A DNA stretch of 64,000 nt, taken from contig SCFE01000033.1 of NCBI GenBank assembly GCA_004352715.1, positions 790,745 to 854,744 of the forward strand. Direction: 5' to 3'. Positions within the stretch are counted from its first letter, which is position 1. Every line of letters starts with the position of its first letter. Made by a program: the position numbers and the translations under genes. The stretch is from Hofstenia miamia (lineage: Eukaryota > Xenacoelomorpha > Acoela). The notes beneath the pieces are model-generated. The model ran no database searches. It saw nothing but the letters and a program-made list of their open reading frames with translations, and was not told where the DNA came from. Positions 1 through 12,060 of the stretch are shown in pieces.

Positions 1-1065
1 TATATATATATATATATTTATATAATAGTTCCCCTCCTCATCGAAAAAGCTGGGTGCGCCCCTGCTCCCACTATTGTTTAATGCTTTACAAAATTTGTTT
101 TCTGAATATCTATATGCATGATTATTCAATACATTGACTGCGAGTGCATATAAATTTTCTCTCAAAAAATATCATTTTAAGGAAAAGTTACTTAATACAT
201 ATAATTTATTTATTAAATTCTTCAGTAACTTTAAACGCGGAGTAGGTTGAAACATCTACGCTCATTCTAATAATATGTTTGAGAAATTCAATCTTGGCAT
301 CAAAGGAGGTCTTGTTTTACACATTCTTAGTTAGTAATAGTATTCACGTTTTCCTAAATTCTTTCACAAACCTATCCTTATATTAGATCGATTGGAAACG
401 GCATCTCAACTACATAGCCTCTGTCTTCATCAGATAATAGCTGCTTGATATTTAATGATGATATGTGGAAGATAATGCGTTGCCCAAAAGTAATCGATGC
501 CTTTACTTGATGTTCTCAATTCTATAATTGGGGCAGTAAATAGTATTTTGCATTTTTAGATTTAACGCTACCCGTGCCCTCTCTGCGTCCGTTTATCTTT
601 CAATGGCCGATGCCCGCCACGGGGCACAAAAGTACTATATAATTTTGTCTTTTTCGTCAGAAACTTCTTCGACTGCTATAAGATATATTAATTCTATCAA
701 AGATCATCCATAGAGATTAGTGTTCCGCATTTCTGTCATTTTATTACAGAAATGTAAAACAAAATTAAAAAGATTTTTGCAGTAAAAGCATGCATTTCGA
801 GGTAAAAAATTAAATTTCCTTTTAAAAGCAGAAAAACCTTACGTCATTACAGCATATTATTTTATGATTATACTAGATTTTATTAAAGCGTGCATAACAT
901 ATGCCCGGTGCTCGCCCTTCCTTCTGGCCGGCCGGACCGGGCATTCTCGCAAAACGCTAGCAGCAATACATTCTGCTATTTTCAACACTTCGAAATACAT
1001 GAAGAGAGAAGCATTATAGACTTCAAAATTAAAGATCTTGTAAGAAAGAAAAATTTTTAAACATT
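1..1065. other. non-coding AT-rich DNA, no gene seen
   Basis: No reading frame here resembles a protein I recognise. The stretch starts in a (TA)n tract and holds two short GC-rich islands that stand out from the AT-rich surroundings, near 580-626 and 901-944. Both contain inverted repeats. The GC islands may be remnants of a dispersed repeat, but I cannot name the family. Confidence 0.5.
901..944. repeat. GC-rich hairpin
   Basis: ATGCCCGGT at 901-909 pairs perfectly with ACCGGGCAT at 936-944. The 26-base loop contains the palindrome GGCCGGCC at 926-933. A second small inverted repeat, TGCCC...GGGCA, lies at 611-626. The composition is very unlike the flanks. What it does is unknown. Confidence 0.6.
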
Positions 1066-1385
1066 ATGGTATATATATATATATATNNNNNNNNNNNNNN
1101 NNNNNNNNNNNNNNNNNNNNNNNNNNNNNNNNNNNNNNNNNNNNNNNNNNNNNNNNNNNNNNNNNNNNNNNNNNNNNNNNNNNNNNNNNNNNNNNNNNNN
1201 NNNNNNNNNNNNNNNNNNNNNNNNNNNNNNNNNNNNNNNNNNNNNNNNNNNNNNNNNNNNNNNNNNNNNNNNNNNNNNNNNNNNNNNNNNNNNNNNNNNN
1301 NNNNNNNNNNNNNNNNNNNNNNNNNNNNNNNNNNNNNNNNNNNNNNNNNNNNNNNNNNNNNNNNNNNNNNNNNNNNNNNNNNNNN

Positions 1386-1430
<45 letters not shown>

Positions 1431-1434
1431 CATA
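1066..1434. repeat. (TA)n microsatellite spanning a 299-N gap
   Basis: TA repeats flank N at 1087-1385 on both sides, so the gap is very probably unassembled microsatellite. The tyrosine/isoleucine-rich frames across it are an artefact of reading TATA repeats. Confidence 0.9.
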
Positions 1435-2509
1435 AATATATAGAAAAATGATGAAATGATCAAAATAATACAAAATATATCACACAAAACAAATTCATTG
1501 GCATTTAAATAGGAAATTCAGTGTTTATAATATATTTTTCAAATGTACATTTCTCATTGCAATCACATAATTTTAATGTTGCCCACTAACTTAGTTTACC
1601 TTTTCCTAACCCGATTTAAACCAGATCTAATCTGCAAAATAAGAAATTTTTAAAGCCTTTAACACTTACTTGCTAAATATTGCTGCGTTGGCTTGGCATA
1701 AAATCATATTTTTAAAATACAAGCGTCACAATGTTGACTTTGTAAATAAAACTATGCTACCTAATGTCAGAATGTCCTTTAGTAGCATTCACAACATGGC
1801 TTAGTGTTAAAAAAATCTATTTTCTTACGGTTTCTACTGCAATATTTGAGTACGATTGTGATTGTCACGAAAACATTTGTTATGTGCTTTAGTAACAAGC
1901 ATCAACTAAAAAAAGCTATATTTTTGATCATGTCAAATTGTTACCAGCTAAATTATAATAGATTTATATAGGTATTAAAGGAACCAAGCTTAAACAAAAA
2001 AGATTAATATAAATACAAACTAAATTTACCGAAAATATTATAAAAAATGTAATTGATTAATGTTTTGTAAATCTTTTAGTGGATAACTGACAATGGCAGC
2101 GGCATGCCAAAACATGTTAAACAAATACAATGACATTGTTGGAATGATCGTTTCCGAGAAGCAGTAAGAAACGTCAAGATGAGATAGGCTGGGGTGAATT
2201 ACATTTATTAAACCCACAAAACTCTCAGGTTTTGAAATATATTGTCTCGTATCAATCAAGTGGAATTTGCTTATTTTGATAGTATCTAGTATAAATCTTG
2301 CAAGGGATTCGCCATGCAACATCAAGAAACATTGCTAATTCTGAGCAATTGTTTCATAATATTTAATGGTTATCTGCCAAAATCTCCTTAAAACAATGTC
2401 TGAACAAATTAAGAAGTTTGAGGTCCTGTATATTGATAAAATTAATATTTAATAACTATAAAAATTTGACGTTTGAAAAGTGACATATAATTTATGTTAA
2501 TGATTATAG
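1435..2509. other. no confident gene; possible 5' region of the BT1-like gene
   Basis: A minus-strand frame at 2038-2325 (95 codons) and a short plus-strand stretch beginning ATGGCAGCGGC near 2092, followed by a GTAAGA donor-like site near 2165, are both open. Neither resembles a known protein. The BT1-like gene that follows must have upstream exons, so one of these could belong to it, but I cannot support the join. Confidence 0.35.
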
Positions 2510-3622
2510 AAACAGAGTCTAAGGAAAAACCTTTTGCAATTTTGGGACTTAATGTCTACCGAATGTTTCCTAAGAGTAGCTTTCTTCATTCTTCTTAACA
2601 CAATCTTCCAAGGTATCAAGAGTTCTGGAACGATAAAAATTATCAGTATTTGGGTGAAGATATCTCCTTTTGTTGGTGGAATAGTAGCAATGGCATGCAT
2701 TTCGACGTTAATAATTTCAATGATTATATATGAGAGATGTTTCATATCTTTAAACTGGAGATATGTTATAACTGCATGCAATGCAATCATTTTTCCTTTG
2801 GGGTTTTTTAGTGATTGTCTTGCTATTTTCAACGTTGTCAGAAATCCATTTGTGAATTTCTTGGATGATGTTGTAATTTCGATACCAAGAGCTGCGAATA
2901 AATTTATTGGACTTCAACTAGCCACTGAAATTACAGAAGAAGGAAATGAAGGAATTGCTTTTGGTAATTATAAATTGAATTGTATTATAATCTTTTATGT
3001 AATATGGATTAATTTAATCATTTAAAATATCTTTCGTCAAGAAACCTCTTATTATTATAGAGATATAGAGTGTAGCAATTTACATATTAGGTCTATAATT
3101 TAGCATGTAGCTTATCTAAAGTAAAAATGTAACCTAAATACATATGTATAGTTTTAATTGCAATTTACATGTATAGCTCCATATGCAACGATGTAACTTT
3201 TTTTTTGTCATCTAAATTAAGTGTGCTATGCCATTTAAAAGCGTTCAAGTTAATGGAGATTTTCTTAATTTCTTTTATAAGCTCGGTTTGTGTGTACCAA
3301 TACAATTCATAATGTGTACAAATTACTTTTAAAATTATCCATGTAGAGAAAACAAATTTTTTTTCCCTGGTCGTATATATTCATAGTAAAAAACAAGAAA
3401 TATTTTATGTAGACGTGCTTCGAGTATCTCCACTCATCGTCAGTACAAACTAAACATAATATTGTGGCAAATACAAATTTTACAATATTAAAATTGAAAT
3501 TCATATATCTTATATGATGTTTAGTTTTTGAATTAATTTTTTAGTGAATACATGTAGATTCTCTTTAAGCTTCTTCTATGATCATAATGGAGACATTCCA
3601 AACATGTCTACATAAAATATTT

Positions 3623-3661
<39 letters not shown>

Positions 3662-4128
3662 GCACATATATATATATATATTACAAACTTCACATGATAC
3701 TAGTTTTGAGACCTAGTTATTTAGCTTTAATGATGACGTTATCAGGCTTCGGTGCCCCCATAGCAACAATGTTGTCCAATTTAATGAGTGCCCCTTTCGA
3801 CGTCGCCCAAGATTTCAGATACATCCGTGATAGCTTTGATGATCGATTGAACGTGTTTTATTCGGTTTTTCTTTCATATAGTTTTAATTGCTTTGCACTT
3901 ATTTTTGCATATACACTACTACCAAAACAGAAGAAGCACGTGCGTGAAATTAAAAAGAATGGACGTCGTTATAAAAAAACCAGATGTTTGTTTTTCATTG
4001 TGGTCATTGTGGGAGTAGTTATTTCAAACCTGTCCAATGCTTTGGCCGTGTTTCCTTCGACATCATGTTTAGTTATTGCCGGTGGGAACGGATGCAATAA
4101 GTTAAAGAATTCTACTAATTTCAAATAG
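2510..4128 (+). CDS. BT1/folate-biopterin-type transporter, C-terminal half, two exons
   Basis: Two exons encode several hydrophobic helices. Exon a starts after an acceptor (TTATAG, AG at 2508-2509) and ends at 2963 before GTAATT. A 761-bp intron holding a TA microsatellite (about 3627-3681) ends in TTTAG at 3721-3724. Exon b runs 3725-4128 to a TAG stop. The join is in phase and places EGIAF next to ALMMTLSGFG, matching the EGxxFALLMTxSNxG signature I know from the BT1 (folate-biopterin transporter) branch of the MFS, as in kinetoplastids, apicomplexans, plants and oomycetes. The tail CLVIAGGNGC also resembles oomycete members. Only about 286 residues are present, so N-terminal exons are missing or upstream. 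An AATAAA lies near 4307. The substrate cannot be inferred. No disabling change is seen in these two exons. Confidence 0.6.
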
Positions 4129-5580
4129 TTTAAGTGCTCAGTTATTTTATAGATTGTAAATGTACAGATTGTGATATTGTTAATTATTTTTTCGTCCAAG
4201 TTTTCTGCAAACGATATTTTCTCTCAGGTACAATATTCCAATAAGTTTCACAGTTAAAAAGTGTATGCCTTTTATATCACTAAAACGTTTGAATTTGTTT
4301 TAAGTAAATAAATTCATTACTTAGCAATTTTGAGGAACTTCATTGGATATTAGACAAAAGTTATATATTGTTTTTCATTTTTAAGCACCTGAGACGCTAC
4401 TGTCCGCACTGACCTGAGCTACCGCTCTTTGTTAGATTTACATTTTATCATGTGTAAGCAAAATTTAGTAATGTTTAATTAAGTGAATTCGATTGATAAG
4501 GAACATGAATATTCCGTTGCAAACTTTTTCAAACGTTTCAAAACATCCATTTTGATATGTTATTAAAAATCAAGATTCTAGCACCGTTTGATATCATTGG
4601 TGTGCAGCGGAACGAAATTTGGTTATTGAGAGCAACTTACATTTAGAAAAGTACTCTGATATTAAGTTTCCGCTTCTTTTAGACCTCATGAGTTATTCTT
4701 TACTAAATATAAAGTTTTTATGCTCTAACTTTCATTTAGTAAGAAAAATAACAACTCTAAAACCATTTAATTATCCAGTATATTAACGAAGCATATTACT
4801 TAAGTTAAAAAATGGAAGATATACCGTTTATGCGCAACAATAAAATTGTGAGAACACTAAGTTAACGAATCTGAAAAACTATACTAAAAAATAATATATT
4901 ATAATATAATATACAAGTTGCAATTATTAAAAAACAATTTATTCATATTTATGCACATGAGATTGAAATCGGTCTTTATGATATTCATTTCCAATTTTTG
5001 AAAGCATTTCTGAGTCTCATATTTTTGTAGTTTTATGTGGAAGTTTTAAATATTCTAATGATGCTATTTAGTTTACAGAAGTGCTTTAGTTCTGATGCAC
5101 ATGTTTGCAAATTGTTTGCATAAATATTTTCAAATAAGTGTTTTCAATGCCGGCAGCATTAAAACCCCGAATAATAAATGAAATAATTATGATAACAAAG
5201 TCAAAATCTAGTTCATAACCAAGTAATTTAACACTACAAGTGCCACACTATTAATTAACCTAAACGCGCGAATAACCGTCAATTGATGATTTCTATATTA
5301 CGTTTTGTAAATTACTACAAATATACCCAAAACCTTAGTAACATTACAAATGATATTTAAAGCATACATTCATGTAAATAATCATTAACATAGATTGTAT
5401 TGTTCTATCCAAATAATAAAAAGTGTGTAAATTCAAAGAGGTGCGAATATTTTGCAGCAAGTGTTTTGCAGCTAATTATAACCAATTATTATGAATTACT
5501 AAATATAGTATAATTCCATTTGATAGAATTGATGCAAAGGTGTAGAAATTTTAAGCATATAAGGATCATTTGTCATTTGC
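4129..5580. other. AT-rich non-coding stretch, no gene seen
   Basis: No open frame of useful length or recognisable motif on either strand. It includes the 3' untranslated region of the upstream transporter gene and low-complexity A/T runs. Confidence 0.6.
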
Positions 5581-5581
5581 A

Positions 5582-6480
5582 ATGTCTCAAAAAATGTCTG
5601 CTCAACATTTCCTGCAAATGAGTAAAGATAAATCTTCCAAGTGATGGATCTGGAGATAACACTTAACAAGATTTAGAAGATGTAGCAGAGAATAATGATG
5701 AACATGTGTTACATGATATTTCATATCCAACAGAAGCAGTGATGAAGATTTAGACCTCTTGTCCATAGCACTCAAAACGAGATTGACAATGAAAATAATT
5801 CACTTCAAGATGAGATCGACCTGAATGAAAGATAATTTAAAATACACAGGGAGCTAGTCATGGTAAAATGCAGCGACAAAATATAGTAACCTAGCCTGAA
5901 AGTGTAACACGAAGTTGTGCTGACATCATAACTCCATTAGACGAATGGAATCTTCTCTTTGATTATTGGAGGCTGAATTTTATTGTTGATTGTACAAATG
6001 AGTTTGCTAATGAAATGATAGATGATTGGAATCTAACAAGAGATGAACTAGAAAAATTCGTGGGACTACTGTATCTAAGAGGAACTACATATCAATGAAA
6101 TTATCCATTTGAAAAACTATGGTCAATAACATATGTTTGTCCCATATTCAATAAGACACTGTCTTGCTAAAAACAATAAAGATAAAAAGGTTTCTCATAT
6201 TTGATTGTCGTCAAGATCACTGTAGAAATCTGCAACATGACAAGTTTTGCTAATTTCAACTATTTTAGATCGCTTAGTAGCCAATTCTCAACATTGCTAC
6301 CAACCATCATCATTCTTGACGCTTGATGAGCAATTATTCCCAACTAAAATATGCTGCGTTTTACACAATATATGCCTGTGAAGCCTGATACATTTGGGAT
6401 AAAAGTTTGTATATTAGCTGATGTTTCATCAAAATATTGTTATAATATCAGCCCTATCTTGGAAAAAATGAGAACAGACA
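5582..6480 (+). pseudogene. old degenerate piggyBac-family transposase
   Basis: Broken frames keep the order of a piggyBac transposase. An acidic N-terminal region starts near ATG 5582. It is followed by ITPLDEWNLLFDYW and NEFANEMIDDWNLTRDELE near 5930-6060, then FVGLLYLRGT. The catalytic-domain opening LTLDEQLFPTK lies near 6319-6350, and MPVKPDTFGIKVCILAD follows at about 6370-6425. The D of LDEQL corresponds to the first of the three catalytic aspartates. The copy has many stops and frameshifts and loses recognisable piggyBac sequence after about 6480, where Ty3/gypsy-like sequence takes over. It is much more decayed than the piggyBac at 58784-61523, so at least two waves of this superfamily are represented. 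Confidence 0.75.
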
Positions 6481-6649
6481 TGTGTCACTTGGTACACATG
6501 TTGTGCAAATTTTTTAATTCTAAACAACTTGCTCATCTTATGCTCCAAATCCAAACAACAATAGTTGAAGAGGTTCACCTACAACCATACAACTTGAAGA
6601 TGTATATGATACAGAGAGATAGGCCAATTACAACAGAAATAATGCAGTG

Positions 6650-8602
6650 CAAACAAACTGGAATCAATGCCAGAAAAATATTTTTACCATCTAGTTTGTG
6701 CATAGTAAAACAAGGTCAAGGAACAATCACAAAACTGAATGCTACTAGCAGAGTAGTGGATGTAAAAAAATAGTTAAAATATATGGCAAACAAACAATTT
6801 CTTGCATACAATTTATTGAAAAGATCATTAATATAGTAGAATCCAAGAAGGAAGAGAATTACAAGATACTAGAAGTGGATGGAAAACAATATGAACATCA
6901 AAACAAAAACAAACAATAGGAATTAAGGAAAATCAAATGTAAACATACCAGAATGTTCAATTACAGTGAAATAAGTGTTGGTCAGGTTGTGTGGGAAGTG
7001 CAAAAGAAAATAACAACAACCAAAGAAAAAAAATCCAGAGGAAGGAGGGTCCCAGAATACCTGATTGAAAACTACAACAAGATCCTAAATGAGTTAATAG
7101 ATAACAAAATTATAAGAGCAAGTGAAAGTCCCTATACAGCACAAACAGTATTTGTTAAACAAGAAAATAAGTACAGACTCTGAATGGATATTAGAAAACT
7201 TAATAATGATACAAAAAAGATGTACATCCCTCCCTAAGAATCAAGGACATACTTTCTGAAGTAATTAAACACAAATATTTCACCAGTATAGACTAAAACA
7301 GAACAATAAGAAAATAAAAGACAGAGTAAGCGCAAACAAAGAGAACATACTGATTGCAAATCAATTCCAGAGCATATAGAAAAACCAGACAGGATTTCAA
7401 CAATACTATTCAACAGAAGACTAAGAGTGTATGGTAATAAATATAAAATATTGAAAGAACAAATAATTTTCATGGGAAGAAATGGAAAAGGAAACAATTA
7501 TGGTGCAAAATATTGCATGTGAGATAAGGAACATTGAAAAACCTAGAACCAGAAAAGACTTGCAGCAAATATTGGGTTGCATAAATTTTCTATGGTACCG
7601 TTTCTGCTGAACAAAGCAGAAAAAACCCACAAAATCACAAATGCGATAAAAAAATCAGTTCCACTCAAGTGGTCCTGGAAAGACAGGAGCTAGAAAAACA
7701 AAAAATGAACTTCACCAAATACGCAAAATTCATTCCAGTTAAGAAAATTTGAGCTGAATGGGTAGCAATAGCTATCATGCACAAATGGATTTTAATATTT
7801 GTCCCACCCCAACGCATAATAACAGATAGAGGGGCTCAATTTGAAAGTAACCTTTTTAGGGAGTTGACAAGGCAACTCGAAATAGTACATGATACCACTA
7901 CTGCATACCATTCACAGGCTAGCAGAATGGCTGAGCGCACTAATTGAACACTTATCAAACTAATTCGCGCTCTTACGAGCAAAATAGGAGGAAAAAATTG
8001 GCGACAGGTGATCCAGTTTGTAGAGTTTTTCTATAATACGTCAGTCCATTCATCAACAAAAGTCACACCATTCCAATCGATGTATGGGAAAGAAGCAGAG
8101 TCACCATTAAATATCCTTCGGAAGGGTATATAGACGAGAGTAAGGAGGCATATGTTAAAAAACTTGTTAGTGACCTGCAAAACACCCATGCAGGAATATG
8201 TCATAATTTAAAACTAAGTGCTGTGAGACAACAGATAAATTTTAACAAAAATATTTATGGCAAAAACATCAAATAAGTGATTCAGTTTCCACTCCTATTT
8301 CATTGAACGATGACAAACAGATACGGAAACTCCCCCGGAAATGGACAGGGCCTCAAAATGTGCAAAGTTGTTTACCACACAATAATTATTTGTTAAACAA
8401 CGGAAAAATTTATCATTTTCAGGATCTTAAAAGAGATATCAAGGATATCAATAATATACATTTAGATTCTTTCAAGCAGTTTAAACGCTGGAACATAGAC
8501 AACAGAGAGTTCTATGAAATCGACGACCTGGAAAGTGTGATGGAAGAGTCTTTTGACAATATATATATTGATAATTCTAATAATAATGCTACTAACGTTT
8601 GA
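6650..8602 (+). pseudogene. Ty3/gypsy retrotransposon pol remnant (RT, integrase, C-terminal tail)
   Basis: 6953-7260 reads as the start of a gypsy reverse transcriptase: RRVPEYLIENYNKILNEL, then IIRASESPYTAQTVFVKQ, and after a stop MDIRKLNNDTKK. The RT catalytic core and RNase H part (about 7280-7680) is too decayed to follow. From about 7700 the integrase core is clear: NFTKYAKFIPVKK (the usual first D before FTK is N here), then RIITDRGAQFES (second D) near 7810-7845 and YHSQASRMAERTN (glutamate present) near 7903-7945. The tail 8303-8602 begins with LPRKWTGPQNV and HFQDLKRDI, the post-integrase end of pol. Multiple stops and frameshifts make it dead. The tail is similar in layout to the remnant at 11290-11630, so they are probably the same family. 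Confidence 0.8.
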
Positions 8603-9637
8603 ACAAGCAAACGCAGTTACTTAAATAAGCAGTGCAAAAATAGACTGCCCAAGTCACTGAATCCCAGAGTTAAAGTATGGGACAATATTAACTCCATTTA
8701 GACATGAAAAACGCAGCTGAAAGTCTCGTCTTTACCTGATGGGTTTGAAACGACCTGCAAATGACTTGTTCGTCATGTGCATCAGCAGGACTCATCAGAC
8801 GAGCAGCAAACACCAGCAAAATTGACAACCATAAGGAAGTGCTAATGAGTACATCGATCCGAGGAGGTGGTTCCCCCCTTTTCGCAGCTAATTAGATGTG
8901 TTGAAACCCCTGGGTCTTGTTCTTGGGAGTTAACTGTTATGGTGAGTTATCACATAAGCATTTATTCTCAGATCTTTCTGATCACACTTTTTATGCCCCA
9001 CCTGTTGCCGTGCCTCTCAACTGCCTAATCTATTGCAACGATGAAACAGATTCTCCCCCACAGCATATCAATCCCAGAGTCACTAATTTCAATGGATTTG
9101 GTATCCTATCAGGAAACGAGGACAATCTATGGTCAGTATGTAATTCACATCCTCTTCATGGCCACACCAACACCGACTTCACGGTGGAGCACCGCAGATC
9201 AGCAAATTTATGGTCAGGCATTGTACCTCTCTTATCTAAATTAATGAGCAATATTGATACTTATGTGTTACTGCATGTCATTGATAGTGTAAAACACCCT
9301 AAGGTGAACACAGCTATTTTTATCCCACAACAGAACATTTATAGTTCAAACACACCTACTTTAGGAGCATTGTACACTTGGCTATTTCTGACAAATTCAC
9401 TTTACAACTTGTTGTAAGTTGATTTTTCAACAAACTTTCAATGAACTTTCAACGAATTTACAACGAACTTATAAGATCTTATAATTAACAACAATCTAAC
9501 AGCACTGTAACTATGCAAGACGTCCTGCATATAGACGCTGGGAGCTGAAAACGCAAATGAACTGGATTCAACGCAGCACTTTAGGCCCAGTACACGATTA
9601 CATACAACATTCATGAAATTGAGACAATGCTAGAGCA
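8603..9637. other. less AT-rich stretch with an unassigned 166-codon frame
   Basis: The frame 8917-9417 (+) is open from a TTG, with no convincing ATG start and no motif I recognise. Its base composition is richer in GC than the flanks. It lies just 3' of gypsy pol, where an env-like third frame, an untranslated region or an LTR could sit, but no signal peptide, membrane anchor or LTR ends can be shown. Treat it as retroelement-associated DNA of unknown nature. Confidence 0.3.
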
Positions 9638-10365
9638 TTGGCCAGAATTAAAAATAAACAAACAACTGAAGAGAATTGGCCCGTAATTAAGATAGAGGCG
9701 CCCTCACAAAGATACCATCCCGATGTAGAGACACTGATTGAAAGATTAACCCTCAGCCTATGGGTGAAGGATACTCATGATTACAAGGCGGAGCTACTGA
9801 ATTTTTTGAGCCCACTGAGCACACAAACAACAAACAAAACCAACACTTAATGAGCAAAAATAATGCTTTTACATTGACAAGCAGCTTGAGACACTAGAGC
9901 TTTACAAACAGTAGAAAAAATTTTAGGAAGCACTAATCGTATGAATATTGACTCGTTTACTATTTTTGTTGGAGTGTACAATGTACAGTGATTGAACCTA
10001 GTTAGTAAACACGTTTGATACTACGATGTTTCTAAATGCTTAGAAAAAGTAACAATGTACAAGATAGGAGTCCCGAACCCGGAGATGATATCTAAAGAGC
10101 CCATGCTGGATAATATTTAATTTTTCTATAAGAAACTCTCGTGGGTTTCCTTGCGCAACATACTTTCAACGAGAAGAGGAAGAACCCAACACTTTTGTCT
10201 TGCATTAGCTGGGTTTCCACCAAGATAAAACTTTATTATCTGTTATCCGTCAGAGCCATTTTGCAATGACTTCATGGGAAGATAGTAATGCCAGTGACAT
10301 TATCATTGAAGTTATTCGTATTCTACATGCCAAAGATGCAAAAGCTTTCATCCATTTACGCCGAA
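9638..10365. other. probable retroelement internal sequence, unassigned
   Basis: Short open stretches occur at 9638-9850 and around 10265-10375; the latter reads MTSWEDSNASDIIIEVIR. They run up to a polypurine tract at 10366. This suggests the interior of an LTR retrotransposon, but no diagnostic domain is visible. Confidence 0.3.
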
Positions 10366-10700
10366 TCTTAAGGGGGAGGGGGGTGGGAGTGTGGAATCAG
10401 GGGGAAAAAGAATGCGAAGATTTGTAAAAGAGGCAAAATATGGCGCTTTTTTCTGTTATTTATTTTATTTTAGGGGCAAAATGTAGTTAATTGTATTCAT
10501 TTTCATTCATTATTTAGTTCGTGCTATTTATTTTATTTACGACCTTATTCTTATTTTTGTAGTTATTAGTGTAATTCTTTTTTGTATGTCGTCAGGTCGT
10601 CGAAATGGATGGACAGAAATTTAGTTTGAATTTGTTAGAGTAATAAATCCCCAATTAAGTTTGTTGTTGGTAACGTATTTACTTAATCATATTTAACCTT
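10366..10700 (+). repeat. candidate polypurine tract and 3' LTR
   Basis: A purine tract (AAGGGGGAGGGGGGTGGGAG, about 10370-10389) is followed at once by TGTGGAATC, the arrangement expected at the start of a 3' LTR. The following about 300 bp contain an AATAAA near 10641. The LTR end is not defined and the matching 5' LTR was not found, so this is inferred from layout. Confidence 0.4.
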
Positions 10701-10829
10701 CGAATTATTTCTTTAGCCTAAATTTAATAAACTCTCAATACAATTTAATGATTAAATACTAACCTACCCACAAAGGAACAATAATTTCTTTCGTGGAATT
10801 AGGTGTTCAACAATGATCAGCATCCAACA

Positions 10830-11275
10830 TTAAGCATCACCTGATTCTACAATATTGCTTAGACATAATCATAGAACCCTAAAAATTAAGCCTCTTCCAT
10901 ATAACAAGAAAATAATGAAAAATTCATTTCTCAACACATTAATAAATATATGGAATAATTTACCAAATCTATAAAACAAATGAATTAATAAGAGTATTCA
11001 TAAATGAAATTGAAAAATACACTGTAGTTATACAAAGGAAAGGCTTGAATACAAATGTCAAGGTTTCATATTTTATAATAGTGATTATTCAATGGACCAG
11101 ATCTAATCTAAATTTGTCATAATTATTTTTGTAATTAATATTTTTGTATGTGTTTTTTGTATGTGTTTTGTTATTTTATTTCTATTGTTTGATGCTATTT
11201 AGAGTTGTAAACAGTATTTTATATTGTAAAAGCAACTCAAAATATATATGTTTCATTTCATTTCATTCACATTAT
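10830..11275 (+). pseudogene. LINE 3' end remnant
   Basis: Around 10920-11030 the reading contains NTLINIWNNLPN and, in the next frame, FINEIEKYT. This is the same signature (WNNL followed by basic FKxxLK-type sequence) that ends the other LINE reverse transcriptases in this window. It is followed by a T-rich 3' region and TTTCA repeats to about 11270. The copy is 5' truncated and frameshifted. Confidence 0.55.
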
Positions 11276-11289
11276 TACAAACACAAGAT

Positions 11290-11630
11290 GTAAACCAAGT
11301 ATGTAAATTAAAAACACAGTGGGAGGGCCATATATAATACAAAAAGTCTTAGTGAAAAATGAATATAAATTAGATGATGGGAAGGCACTACATTTTCAAA
11401 ATTTAAAGCCAGCTACTAGTGACATAGAGTAAGTGACATTAGATGAAAATTCTAAATTTAAAATTATATGAAATAATAATGATACATATTTGATGATGAA
11501 TAATTTTGGTAGTGTCTATGAAGAAGACTTTGAAGAAGAATTTATGTGTAAAATAAATGATGATGAAATAACTAAAAGAGTAATGCCACAAAGGACAGCT
11601 AAAAATAAATCAAAGTATAACCAAGAAATA
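11290..11630 (+). pseudogene. Ty3/gypsy pol C-terminal remnant
   Basis: The frame near 11318-11430 reads GGPYIIQKVLVKNEYKLDDG and then LHFQNLKPA, the G-P-Y/F module that follows the integrase core in gypsy elements. Downstream there is an acidic tail (EEDFEEEF) like that at 8500-8600. The copy has an in-frame stop after SDIE and a frameshift. Related to the element at 6650-8602. Confidence 0.65.
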
Positions 11631-11699
11631 TGACTGAATTTAGGAACAATGGAAGCAACAAAAATTGCATTGAAAAACACAAACAAACAGAGGAGAGTT

Positions 11700-12060
11700 C
11701 ACAGAAGAACACTACCATCCAATCATGAATTACCAGGCAGGCAGACAGAGATGATGCACTCCAGTAATCCCAGAAAGAGAGTGCAGAGGCAAACACCCTC
11801 AGCCAAATGCCAAATACCAGGCAGGAGGAGAGAAGAGGAACACTCCAAGAAGAGGAGGCAAAGAGTAAATCAAGGATTGACCAAATGTCAATTACTGGAT
11901 AGGAGGTCAAAACACCCAACAATGCTATGGCACAAAGTACAGAGACACAGTCCCCAGGGTCAATTACTGGGCAGGGTGACAATCTCAAAAGATTAATGTC
12001 ACATGCCACTCACCCATAAAGAGACTTGAGGCCAATTACTGGGTGAAGAGTCAGTAGCTG
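11700..12060 (+). repeat. degenerate 70-84 bp tandem repeat in a retroelement frame
   Basis: A motif of the type CAATTACTGGGCAGGAGG recurs near 11727, 11811, 11890, 11960 and 12033. The spacings are about 84, 79, 70 and 73 bp. The plus frame 11649-11996 renders the copies as ELPGRQ, QIPGRR, QLLDRR and QLLGRV. The flanks are gypsy-like, so this may be an expanded protein repeat in a third frame or an untranslated repeat. Confidence 0.55.

Noticed and set aside
1029-1487. Tyr/Ile-rich open frames across the first gap
   Set aside because: They are translations of TATA repeats and N; no coding content.
2038-2325. Minus-strand 95-codon frame upstream of the transporter
   Set aside because: No recognisable motif; frames of this length are expected by chance in this window, and orientation disagrees with the adjacent gene.
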